Source: Flavobacteriales bacterium
GTDB lineage: Bacteria; Bacteroidota; Bacteroidia; Flavobacteriales_F; PHOS-HE28
Reading direction: 5' to 3'
NCBI GenBank assembly: GCA_019638085.1
Contig: JAHBUL010000011.1
Coordinates: 87,533 to 151,532, forward strand
Length of the DNA: 64,000 nt
Shown: positions 9,103 to 18,525 of the stretch, in pieces
Position numbering within the stretch: the stretch's first letter is position 1
How the letters are laid out: the number at the start of each line of letters is the position of its first letter
Program-made: the position numbers and the translations under genes
The notes under the pieces: generated by a model
Database searches by the model: none
Told to the model about the DNA's origin: nothing
What the model saw: the letters and a program-made list of their open reading frames with translations, nothing else

Positions 9103-9492
9103 ATGAGAACCAAGCACATCCTACTCGCTCTTGCGCTGGCCTTCATCACTTCCGCGACATTCGCCCAAAAGGCCATTTACAGCTATGCCATCGGTAATTG
9201 GCGCAATGGTCCTACTGTGGAGTTCTCCCCGCTTTTCGAGACCACGGAAATGTATACGGCGCCTCAGTTGATCCAATGGGTGCGGGAGCAGTGGCCTGCA
9301 TCCTTCACGGACACCACGGACATCGATGTGCTCTTTTTTACGGATATCGAAGGCGGCCAAGAGAACCGGCAAACGCTGAAGGCGAAATACGGCATGCGGA
9401 AGCTGCCGGTGAACATGATCGAGGTGGATCCCATGCCGAAGACGCCAGCTGCGCCGCCACGGAAAGCTTCCGCTACGGGCGAACCACGATAA
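9103..9492 (+). CDS. Small secreted protein of unknown function
   Basis: 129 residues from ATG 9103 (MRTKHILLALAL), giving a clean signal peptide that ends TFAQ at about residue 21. The upstream in-frame extension overlaps the DUF1501 gene and the terminator hairpin, so it was rejected. The mature part is soluble and acidic, with YAIGNWRNGPTVEFSPLFETTE and a proline-rich basic tail. I do not recognise a family. Its 3' end overlaps the convergent protease gene by 20 bp. Probably periplasmic or secreted. Confidence 0.65.
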   Translation: MRTKHILLALALAFITSATFAQKAIYSYAIGNWRNGPTVEFSPLFETTEMYTAPQLIQWVREQWPASFTDTTDIDVLFFTDIEGGQENRQTLKAKYGMRKLPVNMIEVDPMPKTPAAPPRKASATGEPR

Positions 9493-11128
9493 GCGGCGCA
9501 GTGCCGATCACTTTTTCCTCTGCTACCAAACGCAGTACGTAGGCACCACCATCCAATGTCGTGGTGTCCAAGCGATGGCTGGTTGCGCTACCCACCGCCA
9601 CGTTAGCGACAAGCCTGCCCCCCATATCATGCACTTCCAATGAACCGTAGTGTCGGGCTATCTGAGGGATGTTGATCAGGGCCTCATCCGTGGTCGGGTT
9701 CGGAAATACCTCCAGTCGCTGGACCGTATTGCTCAGCTCGTTGATCCCGATGCTGGCACCGCAGGGATCGTAGCTCCCGTTCAAAGTGAGCGTCCCGGTG
9801 CTTTGAGGATCCAGCCATGCCTTCAAGCGCGTACTTGCTGGCCCCGGGTTGCTCTGCCAGTGGTAACTGACCTTGCCGAAATAGTCGGGGTAGTTGGTGT
9901 TCGTACATGATGAACCTCCTCCGGTGAGCGTGCCGATGATACGGTGGGAGCTGTTGAACAGCGGAGAACCCGAGGAACCACCCTCGGTAACTCCATATCC
10001 GTTCGCGGTGGCCGACCAATAAACGCGCCAGTGGGTATTGGGCACGCCTCCCCAGCTCATACTACTGGTATTCCCATTGAATGTACTGATCTTCTTCCGA
10101 TCCCCACTGGGATGATGGATACAGACCCCGCCGGAGCTACCCGTACCGGTGGCATCCCAACCGGCCCAATAAGGATGGTAGCTGGTCGGGATCACAGCAT
10201 TGTTGGCCTCCAATAACAAGAAGTCCGAGCCACTGTCACCTCCTCCATCATTACTTGATCCGCGCTTGGTGCAGCCCACTACCACATGGCTCGATGTTGA
10301 GCCTCCCGAGCCGCAACCGGATCTTTCGTAGTTGAAATAGAATTTCCATTGATTGAAATCGGATGCGGAGGTACCGTCGCCACAGTGCTGGGCCGTTAGG
10401 AAGTAGGGCTTGCAATCCTGCGCCACATTGTTCACCAAGGCACCGCTGCACCAATAGCCCAGACCACTATCCACGATCCCGATACGCACCGCTGCATCCC
10501 GCTGCTCGGTCCAAGCTGATCCTTCACTGCAGTTCACGTCCACTTGGCAGGGGCCGGAGGCATCCATGAAATCCTCCACATTGCGATAGGCATGCCCGAT
10601 CGAAGCGACGTAAAGATGTCCGAGACCTACTACAGCCGCTGGTTCATGGTATTCCACAATACACGCTTCGCCGGGGATCAAGCTGGTTGCGAATCTTCCA
10701 TCGTCACTGTTGTTGAAGGCCGTAAAGCCCCCGATGACCTGCGCGCCATCTTCTCCGTACACATACAGGGAGGCATTATCAGGCATAAGGAAATCCGTGA
10801 AGTAGAGCTCTGTTGCCAATGCTCCATCACTGATCACCCGGAGACGCCAGATGCGGTCACCATTGGGAAGATCGGTCCAAAGGCCCGCATCACCCGGCCC
10901 GGCATTCACTGGTAGCAAACGTGAATAAGCAGGTATAAGACCAGCGGCTTCGCGAGCGGCATCCTCGGCCGCCACGGCGAGGGCATCAAAAGGCCCGGCA
11001 TGGATGGTCGGTACTTCCTGCAGGTCGAGTCCGGCCCGCAGCCCGTAAGGTTTTCCACCAGTGGAGATCTGTGCGAACAAGGAAAATGAGAACGTAGCAA
11101 AGGCGAGGATGGTAATATTCCGGATCAT
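9473..11128 (-). CDS. Secreted trypsin-like (lysyl endopeptidase-type) serine protease with T9SS domain
   Basis: 551 residues from ATG 11128 (MIRNITILAF), which gives a signal peptide ending LFAQ; the longer frame to 11311 has no signal. A pro-region of about 170 residues precedes an S1-type domain. The catalytic triad is visible as FLTAQHCGDG (His), DFLLLEANN (Asp) and GGSSGSPLFN (Ser). Several Cys residues (GPCQVDVNCSEG, KPYFLTAQHC, CSGALVNN) match the disulfide-rich Achromobacter protease I / lysyl endopeptidase type. The last about 80 residues (VFPNPTTDEALINIP to the end) form a T9SS type A sorting domain. The product should be a cell-surface or secreted protease. It is convergent with 9103-9492 and divergent from pbpC. 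Confidence 0.88.
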   Translation of the reverse strand: MIRNITILAFATFSFSLFAQISTGGKPYGLRAGLDLQEVPTIHAGPFDALAVAAEDAAREAAGLIPAYSRLLPVNAGPGDAGLWTDLPNGDRIWRLRVISDGALATELYFTDFLMPDNASLYVYGEDGAQVIGGFTAFNNSDDGRFATSLIPGEACIVEYHEPAAVVGLGHLYVASIGHAYRNVEDFMDASGPCQVDVNCSEGSAWTEQRDAAVRIGIVDSGLGYWCSGALVNNVAQDCKPYFLTAQHCGDGTSASDFNQWKFYFNYERSGCGSGGSTSSHVVVGCTKRGSSNDGGGDSGSDFLLLEANNAVIPTSYHPYWAGWDATGTGSSGGVCIHHPSGDRKKISTFNGNTSSMSWGGVPNTHWRVYWSATANGYGVTEGGSSGSPLFNSSHRIIGTLTGGGSSCTNTNYPDYFGKVSYHWQSNPGPASTRLKAWLDPQSTGTLTLNGSYDPCGASIGINELSNTVQRLEVFPNPTTDEALINIPQIARHYGSLEVHDMGGRLVANVAVGSATSHRLDTTTLDGGAYVLRLVAEEKVIGTAPLIVVRP

Positions 11129-11334
11129 GAATGGAATGATGTTGGGGTGTGAAAGTACTCCCGATGGAAATGATGGACTGAAATGAAACACTGCATTCCT
11201 GCACTCCTTGAGGACGCGCACGGTGCGTGCCGGAAAAGCCAGGGACCGCAAGCTTCGCATAACCTCGGAAGGGACCATCCGCTCCTGCTTCATCTTTGCC
11301 ACAGCATGCATGTACCACAGCCCGACCTTTCTCC

Positions 11335-13728
11335 ATGCTGAACCGCCTTCGCCAATGGGCCATCGGGCAACGTCGCGTTCTGTTCTTCACTGCGCTGGGG
11401 CTGCTGCTCCTTATAGCATGGGCACGTTGGTGGCCGATGGATCCGTTGTTCGGAACAGCCCGCTCCACCGTGATGCTCGACCGCGATGGCGGCCTCCTTG
11501 GTGCCACGGTCGCCACCGATGGCCAGTGGCGTTTCCCCTCCACGCATGTCGTACCTGAGCGCTTCGCAACCTGCTTGATCCAGTTCGAGGATCGCCATTT
11601 CCGCAGCCATTTCGGTATCCGTCCGCAGTCGCTTGTAAGGGCATGGAGGCAGAACCGTCGTGCCGGGCGCGTGGTGAGCGGCGGCAGCACCATCACCATG
11701 CAAGTGGCCCGGATGGCGCGGGGGAACCAGCCCCGCACCTATGGGGAGAAACTGTTGGAAGCCCTGCTGGCGTTGCGCATCGAGATCCGCGAAAGCAAGG
11801 CCGATATCCTGGCACTCTTCGCCGAGAATGCACCCTTCGGCGGGAATGTAGTGGGGCTGGATGCCGCAGCATGGCGTTACTACGGCCGTTCCGCCGACCA
11901 GTTGAGCTGGAGCGAAAGTGCCACGCTCGCCGTATTGCCGAACGCACCCTCGGCCATCTATCCGGGAAAAGGTCATCGCGCGTTACAGGCGAAACGCGAT
12001 CGGCTGCTGGACCGTTTACTGAAAGTGCATGCCATCGACAGCATGGAATGGTCGCTGGCGAAAGAGGAACCGCTACCGGAACGCGCACAGGAAATACCGC
12101 AACGGGCTCCCCAGCTGCTCACCACAATAAAGGCACAAGTGGGCGATGGAAAACTCCTACGCACCACCGTGGAAGGAGCGTTGCAGGACCGGGCAACGGA
12201 TGCCGCCGACCGCTACGCTGCCAGGCTCAACGCCAACGAGGTACACAATGCGGCGGCCATCATCGTGGACGTTCCCACAGGTGAAGTGTTGGCGTACGTG
12301 GGCAATCTCGGTAACGCTGGAAGTGACCACGCCGGCTCAGTGGATATCGTCCGTGCCCGGCGCAGCACCGGCAGCGTGCTCAAACCCTTTCTCTATGCGG
12401 ATATGCTGCAGAGCGGCGAGCTCACGCCGGACATGATGCTAGCGGACGTACCAACCCGCTACGATGGCTTTTCACCCCGCAACTACGATGAGCATTACAG
12501 CGGGGCAGTGCCCGCTTCGGAAGCCTTGGCGCGCTCACTGAACGTACCCACCGTACGGTCGCTCCGTAGCCATGGTGTGGAGCGCACCCTGCGCATGCTG
12601 CACGGCATGGGCCTTCACAGCATCGATCGAAGCGCGGCGGATTACGGACTGTCGTTGATCGTCGGTGGAGCGGAATCCACACTTTGGGAACTGGCCGGAG
12701 CATACTCCAGCATGGGGCGGGTGTTGGAGCACTTCGGTCGCTTGGGCATGCCGTACCGCAAAGGCGATATCCACCCACCACACGTACTGCAGCGGAAGGA
12801 CGACCTGCAAGAGAAGCCCACCGCGTTGGATGGTACACCGGTCCTCAGTGCCAGTGCCATCCACTTCACCCTGCGGGCGCTGCGCGAAGTGGCCCGTCCT
12901 GCCGATGAGCAGGGCTGGAGCCACTTCACGGGTCAGAAGCACATTGCCTGGAAAACGGGCACCAGCTACGGGCACCGCGATGCATGGGCCATCGGCCTCA
13001 CCAGCCGCTACTGCATCGCGGTGTGGACCGGCAATGCCAGCGGCGAAGGGCGACCCGGCCTTACAGGCACCTTGGCCGCAGCTCCGCTCCTCTTCGACCT
13101 CTTCAGCCTGTTGCCGAACAGTCCGGCTTTCGCGCCCCCTTACGATGAAATGGTGCGGACTTCCTTGTGCCGGATCACTGGCTTCCGTGCCGGACTGGAT
13201 TGCCCACAGGTGGATACCACGTGGGTGCAACCGGAGGGTATGCGTACACCGACCTGCCCCTATCACCGCAGGATACTGCTCGACCCCACCGGTAGTTGGC
13301 GCATCAGCGGTGGCCAAGGCATTTCCGCTCCATGGTTCGTGCTTCCACCGGCCATGGAACATTATTACGCCCAGCGCAACCCAAACTACCGCCCTCTTCC
13401 TCCATGGAGACCGGGTATGCAGAGCAACGACCAGCCCATGGAGATCCTCTATCCGGATGCCGCGGCCACCGTTCTGATCCCCGTACAACTGGATGGCAGT
13501 CGCGGGAACATGGTGGTGGAGGTGGCACACCGCAACCCGAGGACCACCCTCTTCTGGGATCTGGACGGCACCTTTATCGGCACCACCCAAGGTGAACATC
13601 GCATGGCGCTTTCCCCGGCGGAAGGGATGCATCGCCTAACTTTGACGGACGGCTCCGGGCATGTCTTACATCGCACCTTCACCATCGTTTCAGGTGCCCG
13701 GAATGCTCCTTCCCCGAATGCTCCGTAA
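11335..13728 (+). CDS. pbpC: Penicillin-binding protein 1C
   Basis: 797 residues from ATG 11335 (MLNRLRQW), with one N-terminal membrane helix (about 18-33). The glycosyltransferase domain shows EDRHFRSHFGI (about residue 84), GGSTITMQVARM and YGEKLLEALLALRIE. The transpeptidase domain carries the active-site SVLK in RSTGSVLKPF (about 347), an SLN motif (ARSLNVPT) and KTGTS (about 540). The C-terminal about 100 residues match the BiPBP_C beta domain that marks the PbpC class. It polymerises and cross-links peptidoglycan in the periplasm. The alpha-2-macroglobulin gene that often accompanies pbpC is not adjacent. The downstream gene overlaps its 3' end. Confidence 0.93.
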   Translation: MLNRLRQWAIGQRRVLFFTALGLLLLIAWARWWPMDPLFGTARSTVMLDRDGGLLGATVATDGQWRFPSTHVVPERFATCLIQFEDRHFRSHFGIRPQSLVRAWRQNRRAGRVVSGGSTITMQVARMARGNQPRTYGEKLLEALLALRIEIRESKADILALFAENAPFGGNVVGLDAAAWRYYGRSADQLSWSESATLAVLPNAPSAIYPGKGHRALQAKRDRLLDRLLKVHAIDSMEWSLAKEEPLPERAQEIPQRAPQLLTTIKAQVGDGKLLRTTVEGALQDRATDAADRYAARLNANEVHNAAAIIVDVPTGEVLAYVGNLGNAGSDHAGSVDIVRARRSTGSVLKPFLYADMLQSGELTPDMMLADVPTRYDGFSPRNYDEHYSGAVPASEALARSLNVPTVRSLRSHGVERTLRMLHGMGLHSIDRSAADYGLSLIVGGAESTLWELAGAYSSMGRVLEHFGRLGMPYRKGDIHPPHVLQRKDDLQEKPTALDGTPVLSASAIHFTLRALREVARPADEQGWSHFTGQKHIAWKTGTSYGHRDAWAIGLTSRYCIAVWTGNASGEGRPGLTGTLAAAPLLFDLFSLLPNSPAFAPPYDEMVRTSLCRITGFRAGLDCPQVDTTWVQPEGMRTPTCPYHRRILLDPTGSWRISGGQGISAPWFVLPPAMEHYYAQRNPNYRPLPPWRPGMQSNDQPMEILYPDAAATVLIPVQLDGSRGNMVVEVAHRNPRTTLFWDLDGTFIGTTQGEHRMALSPAEGMHRLTLTDGSGHVLHRTFTIVSGARNAPSPNAP

Positions 13729-14239
13729 GCTCCTGTTCCATGCTACCCTGTTGGTGGGCACCCTGCTATATGCACAACCCGACTCCCTCTATATCCCCGA
13801 GAACGGAGAGACCGTCGCATACGCCGTGGTCTATGAGCCGGTGCAGAATGTGGAACGCTTTCGGCGCGAGGGTAAATACGCCTTCGATACCAGCCGCGTG
13901 GCCGTGCAGATCGACTACAAGCGCGGCAAACCCAGCGGCATTTACCGCGCCTTCTATCCGGATGGCAAGCAACTGATCTTCGCTGTATACGGCTGGGGCA
14001 GCCTTCACGGCGACTGGGTGGAATACGATCCCACGGGCCGCATCAGTGTGAAAGGTCAGTACCGCATGGGCAAACGCAGCGGCACGTGGGCATTTCGGGA
14101 GCAAGGCATCGTGGGCCATTACAAGGACGGCCTGAAAAACGGTAGCTGGAAGTACTACGAGAACGGCAAGTTGGTGCGCAAGGAGAAATGGCGCAAAGGC
14201 ACGATCAAGCAGGGCGGTACGTTCCTGTTCGGCCTGTGA
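13718..14239 (+). CDS. Secreted MORN-repeat-like protein
   Basis: 173 residues if started at ATG 13718; an alternative ATG at 13703 adds five residues, and either overlaps the pbpC stop (11 or 26 bp). A signal peptide ends LYAQ. The body consists of repeated short units of the MORN/YwqK type: KPSGIYRAFYPDGKQL, SLHGDWVEYDPTGRIS, KRSGTWAFREQG, LKNGSWKYYENGKL. Such beta-hairpin repeats are common in exported Bacteroidota proteins; the toxin-antitoxin label sometimes given to the YwqK family is not supported by anything here. The overlap suggests translational coupling with pbpC and therefore a possible envelope role. Confidence 0.8.
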   Translation: MLRKLLFHATLLVGTLLYAQPDSLYIPENGETVAYAVVYEPVQNVERFRREGKYAFDTSRVAVQIDYKRGKPSGIYRAFYPDGKQLIFAVYGWGSLHGDWVEYDPTGRISVKGQYRMGKRSGTWAFREQGIVGHYKDGLKNGSWKYYENGKLVRKEKWRKGTIKQGGTFLFGL

Positions 14240-14418
14240 TCGATCAAACGATCAGGTGATCTATTCGGACTACGTTCTTTGGCCTTAACAGCACTTAACC
14301 GGTCAAAGGCAACCTCTTCCGCCGACATCCGTTAATTTCGTGCTGGTCCTCGCGCATTGTGCGGCATGGCCATTGCAAGGCCCTCGCCACTTCCACTATC
14401 CAACCGGACTGCTCCTCG

Positions 14419-16005
14419 ATGAAAAAATTTCTGCTCGCCCTCGCCGTTCTTGCGGCTGCTCCCGCATTCTCCCAGCCTTCCGCCGCCGCCACCAAGCTGC
14501 AAGCCCTGCTGTACCAGATCGACCACATGTATGTGGACAGCGTGGATGATAACAAGCTGGCGGAAAAGGCCATTGTGGCCATGCTGGCCGAGCTCGATCC
14601 ACATAGCGTGTACATCCCGAAAGAAGATCTGGAAGAGGTGAACGAACCCTTGAAAGGCAACTTCGAAGGTGTGGGCATCCAATTCAACATTGTGCGTGAT
14701 ACCATCTATGTGGTTGATGCCATCGCGAGCGGCCCCAGTGAGCGAGTAGGTATCCGGGCAGGTGACCGCATCATTACCGTGGATAGTGAAACAGTGGCCG
14801 GCACTGGCGTGAAGAACTCGGATGTGATACGCCTGCTGCGCGGACCCAAAGGCACCAAGGTGAATGTGGGTATCGTGCGTCATGGGGAGAAAGACCCGTT
14901 GGAATTCACCATCACCCGGGACAAGATCCCCATCTATAGCGTGGAAGCCGCGTACATGGCCGCACCCAACGTGGGCTACATCAAGGTGAGCCGCTTCGGT
15001 GCCACCACCACGAAGGAGTTCTCCGATAAACTGGATGAGCTGAAGAAGCAGGGCATGAAGGACCTGGTACTGGACCTGCAAGGCAATGGTGGCGGCTATC
15101 TGCGCTCAGCGATCGAGATGGCGGACCAGTTCCTGGGCGACCGCAAGCTGATCGTTTACACCGACGGGCGCAGCACTCCTCGCGAGGATACCTATGCCAC
15201 GGAAGGCGGTAAGTTCAAAAAGGGCCGCTTGGTGGTGATGATCGACGAGGGCAGTGCCTCGGCCAGCGAGATCGTTTCCGGTGCGATACAGGACTGGGAC
15301 CGGGGCGTGGTGATCGGTCGACGTTCCTTTGGGAAAGGACTTGTGCAGCGGCCCGTGATGTTGCCGGACGGCTCCGCAGTACGTCTTACGGTTTCCCGCT
15401 ACTACACCCCCAGTGGGCGTTGCATCCAAAAATCGTACGCGGATGGACTGGAGGCTTACCGTCATGAGCGGATGGACCGCCTGCGCGAAGGCGAACTCAC
15501 CAACCAGGACAGCATCCACCTGCAGGACACGGTAAAGTATTTCACGAACAACAAACGCGTGGTCTACGGTGGTGGCGGGATCATGCCGGACGTTTTCGTA
15601 CCTATCGATACCACGCTCAGCTCGGCTTGGTTCGGGCAGCTGGTGCGTAAAGGCATCACAAATACCACCGCGATCAACTATGTGGACAAGAAACGCACGG
15701 AGCTGCTCCGCGAATACAAGGACGTGGAAGCCTTTCGCAAGGAGTTCAAAGTGGAAAAGGACTTGGACGATATGCTGATGAAATTGGCCGAGGAGGCCAA
15801 GATCGAACCTGACAGCGCGGGCATGGCCCGTTCCAAGCCCTTGGTGGACCTGAGATTGAAGGCCCTGATCGCCCGGGACCTCTGGAACACATCGGCCTAT
15901 TGGCAGATCATCAATGCAGATAACCCTGTGGACCGGAGCTACGATGAAGCGCTCCGCGTGATCACCGACCCGGAGCTTCAACGCACCAAGCTGGCCGAGC
16001 GTTGA
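14419..16005 (+). CDS. S41 family carboxyl-terminal processing protease
   Basis: 528 residues from ATG 14419 (MKKFLLAL), with a signal peptide ending AFSQ at about 20. The sequence HMYVD...LDPHSVYIPKEDL is the usual N-terminal helical domain, followed by a PDZ domain (about 85-165; GVGIQFNIV, GIRAGDRIITVD). The S41 catalytic core has DEGSASASEIVSGAIQDW with the nucleophilic Ser and RSFGKGLVQ with the Lys of the Ser-Lys dyad, about 25 residues apart. Ctp proteases trim or degrade periplasmic proteins from their C-termini. Length and order match the family. It is apparently monocistronic. Confidence 0.93.
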   Translation: MKKFLLALAVLAAAPAFSQPSAAATKLQALLYQIDHMYVDSVDDNKLAEKAIVAMLAELDPHSVYIPKEDLEEVNEPLKGNFEGVGIQFNIVRDTIYVVDAIASGPSERVGIRAGDRIITVDSETVAGTGVKNSDVIRLLRGPKGTKVNVGIVRHGEKDPLEFTITRDKIPIYSVEAAYMAAPNVGYIKVSRFGATTTKEFSDKLDELKKQGMKDLVLDLQGNGGGYLRSAIEMADQFLGDRKLIVYTDGRSTPREDTYATEGGKFKKGRLVVMIDEGSASASEIVSGAIQDWDRGVVIGRRSFGKGLVQRPVMLPDGSAVRLTVSRYYTPSGRCIQKSYADGLEAYRHERMDRLREGELTNQDSIHLQDTVKYFTNNKRVVYGGGGIMPDVFVPIDTTLSSAWFGQLVRKGITNTTAINYVDKKRTELLREYKDVEAFRKEFKVEKDLDDMLMKLAEEAKIEPDSAGMARSKPLVDLRLKALIARDLWNTSAYWQIINADNPVDRSYDEALRVITDPELQRTKLAER

Positions 16006-16126
16006 ACAAATGGCCAGACCCTCCGATCTGCCGAAGAAGGATCAAATCCTGTTAAAGGAGAGCCGTCAGCTCAGCAAGAGTTACTCGCACCCCCTATTTT
16101 AGCCCTCGTACATAGAGACCACCAAA

Positions 16127-16651
16127 ATGAAGGAGAACATCAAGATCGCATTACTGGCAGTGATCGCAGCAGCGGTCATTTTCATGGCCGTTGACCAACG
16201 TAGCACGGCAACTTCAACACCTGCCACGTTTGCACCACTTCCTACCAAGACGGCAGCCACACCAGCGGTCACCAAGGCACCAAAGGACAATTTCGACCCC
16301 TTGGTCCCACCGGCGCCCATGCCGGAGGTCGCTGGTCCCACCACAACAATGGGCTTTGTCAACGCGACCCACGACTTTGGCAAGATCAAGCAGAACAGTG
16401 ACAATCATTACTCCTTCAAATTCACCAATACCGGCAAGGAACCCTTGGTGATCACCAATGCCGTAGGCAGCTGCGGTTGCACGGTGCCTGAGTACCCGAA
16501 GCATCCGATCGCACCCGGCGAGACCGGTGAGCTGCGTATCGAATACAAGCCCGGGATGCAGGAAGGTCAACAGAACAAGACCGTGACGGTGACCGCCAAT
16601 ACGGAGCCTTCGCAGACCGTGCTGCGGATCTTGGCTGACGTGCAGAAGTAA
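16127..16651 (+). CDS. DUF1573 domain exported protein
   Basis: 174 residues with an N-terminal hydrophobic helix (5-22), a Pro/Thr-rich linker (about 28-75), then a DUF1573 immunoglobulin-like domain: THDFGKIKQNSDNHYSFKFTNTG, then VGSCGCTVPEYPKHPIAPGETGELRIEYKPG. The conserved SCGC motif is present. The domain is common in Bacteroidota exported proteins of unknown function. It is 121 bp downstream of the S41 protease and 5' of a long repeat-bearing spacer. A promoter of its own is possible but not convincing by eye. Confidence 0.88.
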   Translation: MKENIKIALLAVIAAAVIFMAVDQRSTATSTPATFAPLPTKTAATPAVTKAPKDNFDPLVPPAPMPEVAGPTTTMGFVNATHDFGKIKQNSDNHYSFKFTNTGKEPLVITNAVGSCGCTVPEYPKHPIAPGETGELRIEYKPGMQEGQQNKTVTVTANTEPSQTVLRILADVQK

Positions 16652-16659
16652 GTTCTGTA

Positions 16660-16811
16660 GTTGTCGGTTGTCGGTTGTCAGGTCCGGGAATAAGTTCAGT
16701 GCTGACCCGCTACTGTGGTCGCTTGCTTGGTTTCAGCCATGCGAGCAGGCCATTCGGAATGGAGGCCAAAGACCGCACCATCAGGCCACCAAGCACACCT
16801 GACAACGGACA
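16660..16811. repeat. Dispersed element bounded by inverted GTTGTCR heptamers
   Basis: Three tandem heptamers GTTGTCG-GTTGTCG-GTTGTCA at 16660-16680 are followed by GGTCCGGGAAT. The inverse form (CACACCTGACAACGGACA) lies at about 16794-16811. The same boundary sequences recur in the spacers at 18526-18715 and 18259-18286 and, without the right-hand boundary, at 61061 and 62499. The interior differs between copies. Confidence 0.7.
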
Positions 16812-16934
16812 GCCCCGCTCAAGTCCGGGGCAGGCGAACAACTGATAACTAAGTCAGCTAGCGTTCGCGTGCCTGCCTCCCACAGGGATGGTCGCCAGTG
16901 CGGATATGGGCACTGACCTGTTGGATGCAGATTA

Positions 16935-17060
16935 TACCATTTCGCAATAGAATATCATCCGATCTACTTGCTCTTTGGACGACCTTCTATTGCGAAGTGG
17001 TATTACTTCGGTCGTTCCTCCCTCGCAATGACGATACTCCGAGCGTCATTGTGAGGGAGG
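16935..17060. repeat. Two adjacent imperfect palindromes
   Basis: Arms at 16935-16952 and 16985-17002 pair over 18 bp with one mismatch (TACCATTTCGCAATAGAA type). Arms at 17017-17033 and 17044-17060 pair over 17 bp with one mismatch around CGTCATTGTGAGGGAGG. The latter resembles the GTCATTGCGAGG-type interspersed repeats seen in many bacterial genomes. Possibly a small palindromic mobile unit. Confidence 0.65.
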
Positions 17061-17352
17061 AAGCGGTGTCGATATTGCTTAGCATAATGGCATTGCATGA
17101 GCGTCAGCAGAGGCAGGGCCCTGTGCTTCGGCTACGCTTTTTTGTCATACGGAGAGTTCAGACCACCCGATGCTTAGCACGGCAAATAGCCCAGGATCCG
17201 CGAAGACCTTTGTTGCGGCCAAAGTAATTCCTCATCGAATGGAGAGCATGCCGAGGTGCAGGACAGCGGGATAACGCCGGCCGGAGCTGGTTCCACCATT
17301 ACCGTATCCATGCTACAACAGCTCAAGTACTGAGGGAACGTGTACCGCCGGA

Positions 17353-18006
17353 TCAGATATTACCCAGATGTACCACGGCCGTTCCGTTGGTGATGGTCTT
17401 AATGAGCGTGCCTCCTTCTGAATACAGCTTACAGTTGAACGTGGCACGCACCACCAAACTAGTACCAAAGAACTGCGAGGTGACGGGTAGCATCTGTGTG
17501 ATCTCGAAGGTGGAGCCGGTCTGATCGCCATATGCGGTGGAGTAGGTCAAGTAGTTACTGCCTAAAAACTCACTCGTGGACACTGTGGCCACATTGAATG
17601 CCATCGCATCTCCGTATGGCCAAGTTCCTGTATGGAAGAAACTCAAAAAGGCGGAATCGGTCGGCAGGCCCACGGATTGACCGGTGGAGAACCTCCCGAA
17701 CTTGAGGCGGACGACATCGTTATCATTATTGATGTCAACTACGCTGCCCCCATATTCCTTGGCAGATGCTTCACCTCCGCTGGACGTTCCGCACTCGTAG
17801 GCCACAAAGTCAGCAGTAACAGAAACGGCCGTGCCGTTCACGGTCATTTGTACCGAACACGGTGTGGTGGGGGTGAGCTGAGTGGTTCCACCCGTACCCC
17901 CGCCACCGCCACCGCCACCTGATGGTGTCGCATTATCATCGTTATCCGAGCTGCATCCTGTGAATAGCAGGGCACCAGCAAAAAGGGCGATCACATGGAG
18001 TTTCAT
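17353..18006 (-). CDS. Lipoprotein of unknown function
   Basis: 217 residues with a clear lipobox (LLFTGCSSD, Cys at 18), followed by an Asp/Asn stretch and a poly-Gly linker (about residues 30-42). The mature domain is beta-rich with two to three further Cys residues (TPCSVQM, AYECGT, FNCKLYS) and resembles small structural lipoproteins of Bacteroidota, but I do not recognise a family. Probably attached to the outer membrane. The gene is flanked on both sides by dispersed repeat elements and looks like a single-gene unit. Confidence 0.75.
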   Translation of the reverse strand: MKLHVIALFAGALLFTGCSSDNDDNATPSGGGGGGGGTGGTTQLTPTTPCSVQMTVNGTAVSVTADFVAYECGTSSGGEASAKEYGGSVVDINNDNDVVRLKFGRFSTGQSVGLPTDSAFLSFFHTGTWPYGDAMAFNVATVSTSEFLGSNYLTYSTAYGDQTGSTFEITQMLPVTSQFFGTSLVVRATFNCKLYSEGGTLIKTITNGTAVVHLGNI

Positions 18007-18258
18007 GATAGGCTTTGATTTTGAACAAGGTTAGGTAATAAACGGGTAGCGTGGGCAAGATCGCTGTCGCGCTCAACACACCACGCATCGTAGCCGAACT
18101 TCCAGCACGAACAAGATCAACTTTTTTCAAGACCTCAGCTAGCGCACGCGTATCGCGAGTGCGGATCCCCCTCCCGCTACTGCGCTTGCGTTCCTGATAC
18201 AGCCATGCCGAGGCTTTTCGGAAGGCAATAATCGGAGGAGCTAGCCACGAAGTGCACC

Positions 18259-18286
18259 TGACAACGGACAACTAAAACCTGACAAC
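18259..18286. repeat. Partial TGACAAC heptamer element
   Basis: TGACAACGGACAACT at 18259-18273 and TGACAACT at 18280-18287, next to the 3' end of the pterin dehydratase gene. This matches the right-hand boundary of the elements at 16660-16811 and 18526-18715. Confidence 0.6.
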
Positions 18287-18290
18287 TAGA

Positions 18291-18521
18291 TCAAGCGATC
18301 CCATCGATCGTCTTCGCCAGCTTCCTGTCCTTATCGGTGACCTTGTTCCCTGCATCATGGCTGCATAGCTTGATGTCCACGGTGTTGTACACGTTGGTCC
18401 ATTCGGGGTGATGGTCCATCTTTTCCGCCGCCAAGGCCACGCGGGTCATAAAGGCGAAGGCTTCGCTGAAGTCCTTGAACTTGAAGCTGCGCTGCAGTTT
18501 GTTGTTCTCTTCTTTCCACAT
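18291..18521 (-). CDS. phhB: 4a-hydroxytetrahydrobiopterin dehydratase (PCD/DCoH)
   Basis: 76 residues, a complete short form of pterin-4a-carbinolamine dehydratase. The active-site signature is present: [23 protein letters not shown] contains the two neighbouring His, the E-W pair, the N-x-V core and the third His. The enzyme dehydrates 4a-hydroxytetrahydropterin during aromatic amino-acid hydroxylation and recycles the cofactor. No phenylalanine hydroxylase gene is adjacent. Both flanks carry dispersed heptamer-type repeats, with the stop codon only a few bases from one. Confidence 0.9.
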   Translation of the reverse strand: MWKEENNKLQRSFKFKDFSEAFAFMTRVALAAEKMDHHPEWTNVYNTVDIKLCSHDAGNKVTDKDRKLAKTIDGIA

Positions 18522-18525
18522 TTCT

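Larger units (their letters stand above)
16652..17352. other. Gene-free spacer with two repeat structures
   Basis: About 700 bp without a credible gene. The short open frames here, such as 16898-17227, run through inverted repeats and show no coding pattern. It holds a dispersed heptamer element (16660-16811) and two adjacent hairpins (16935-17060), described separately. The remaining 290 bp up to the lipoprotein gene show nothing I recognise. Confidence 0.7.

Noticed and set aside
12535..13632. Minus-strand ORF of 365 codons inside pbpC
   Set aside because: Antisense shadow of the transpeptidase domain; no recognisable motifs.
16898..17227. 109-codon ORF in the 16.65-17.35 kb spacer
   Set aside because: It is translation of two palindromes (16935-17060); no signal, no family, poor codon pattern.
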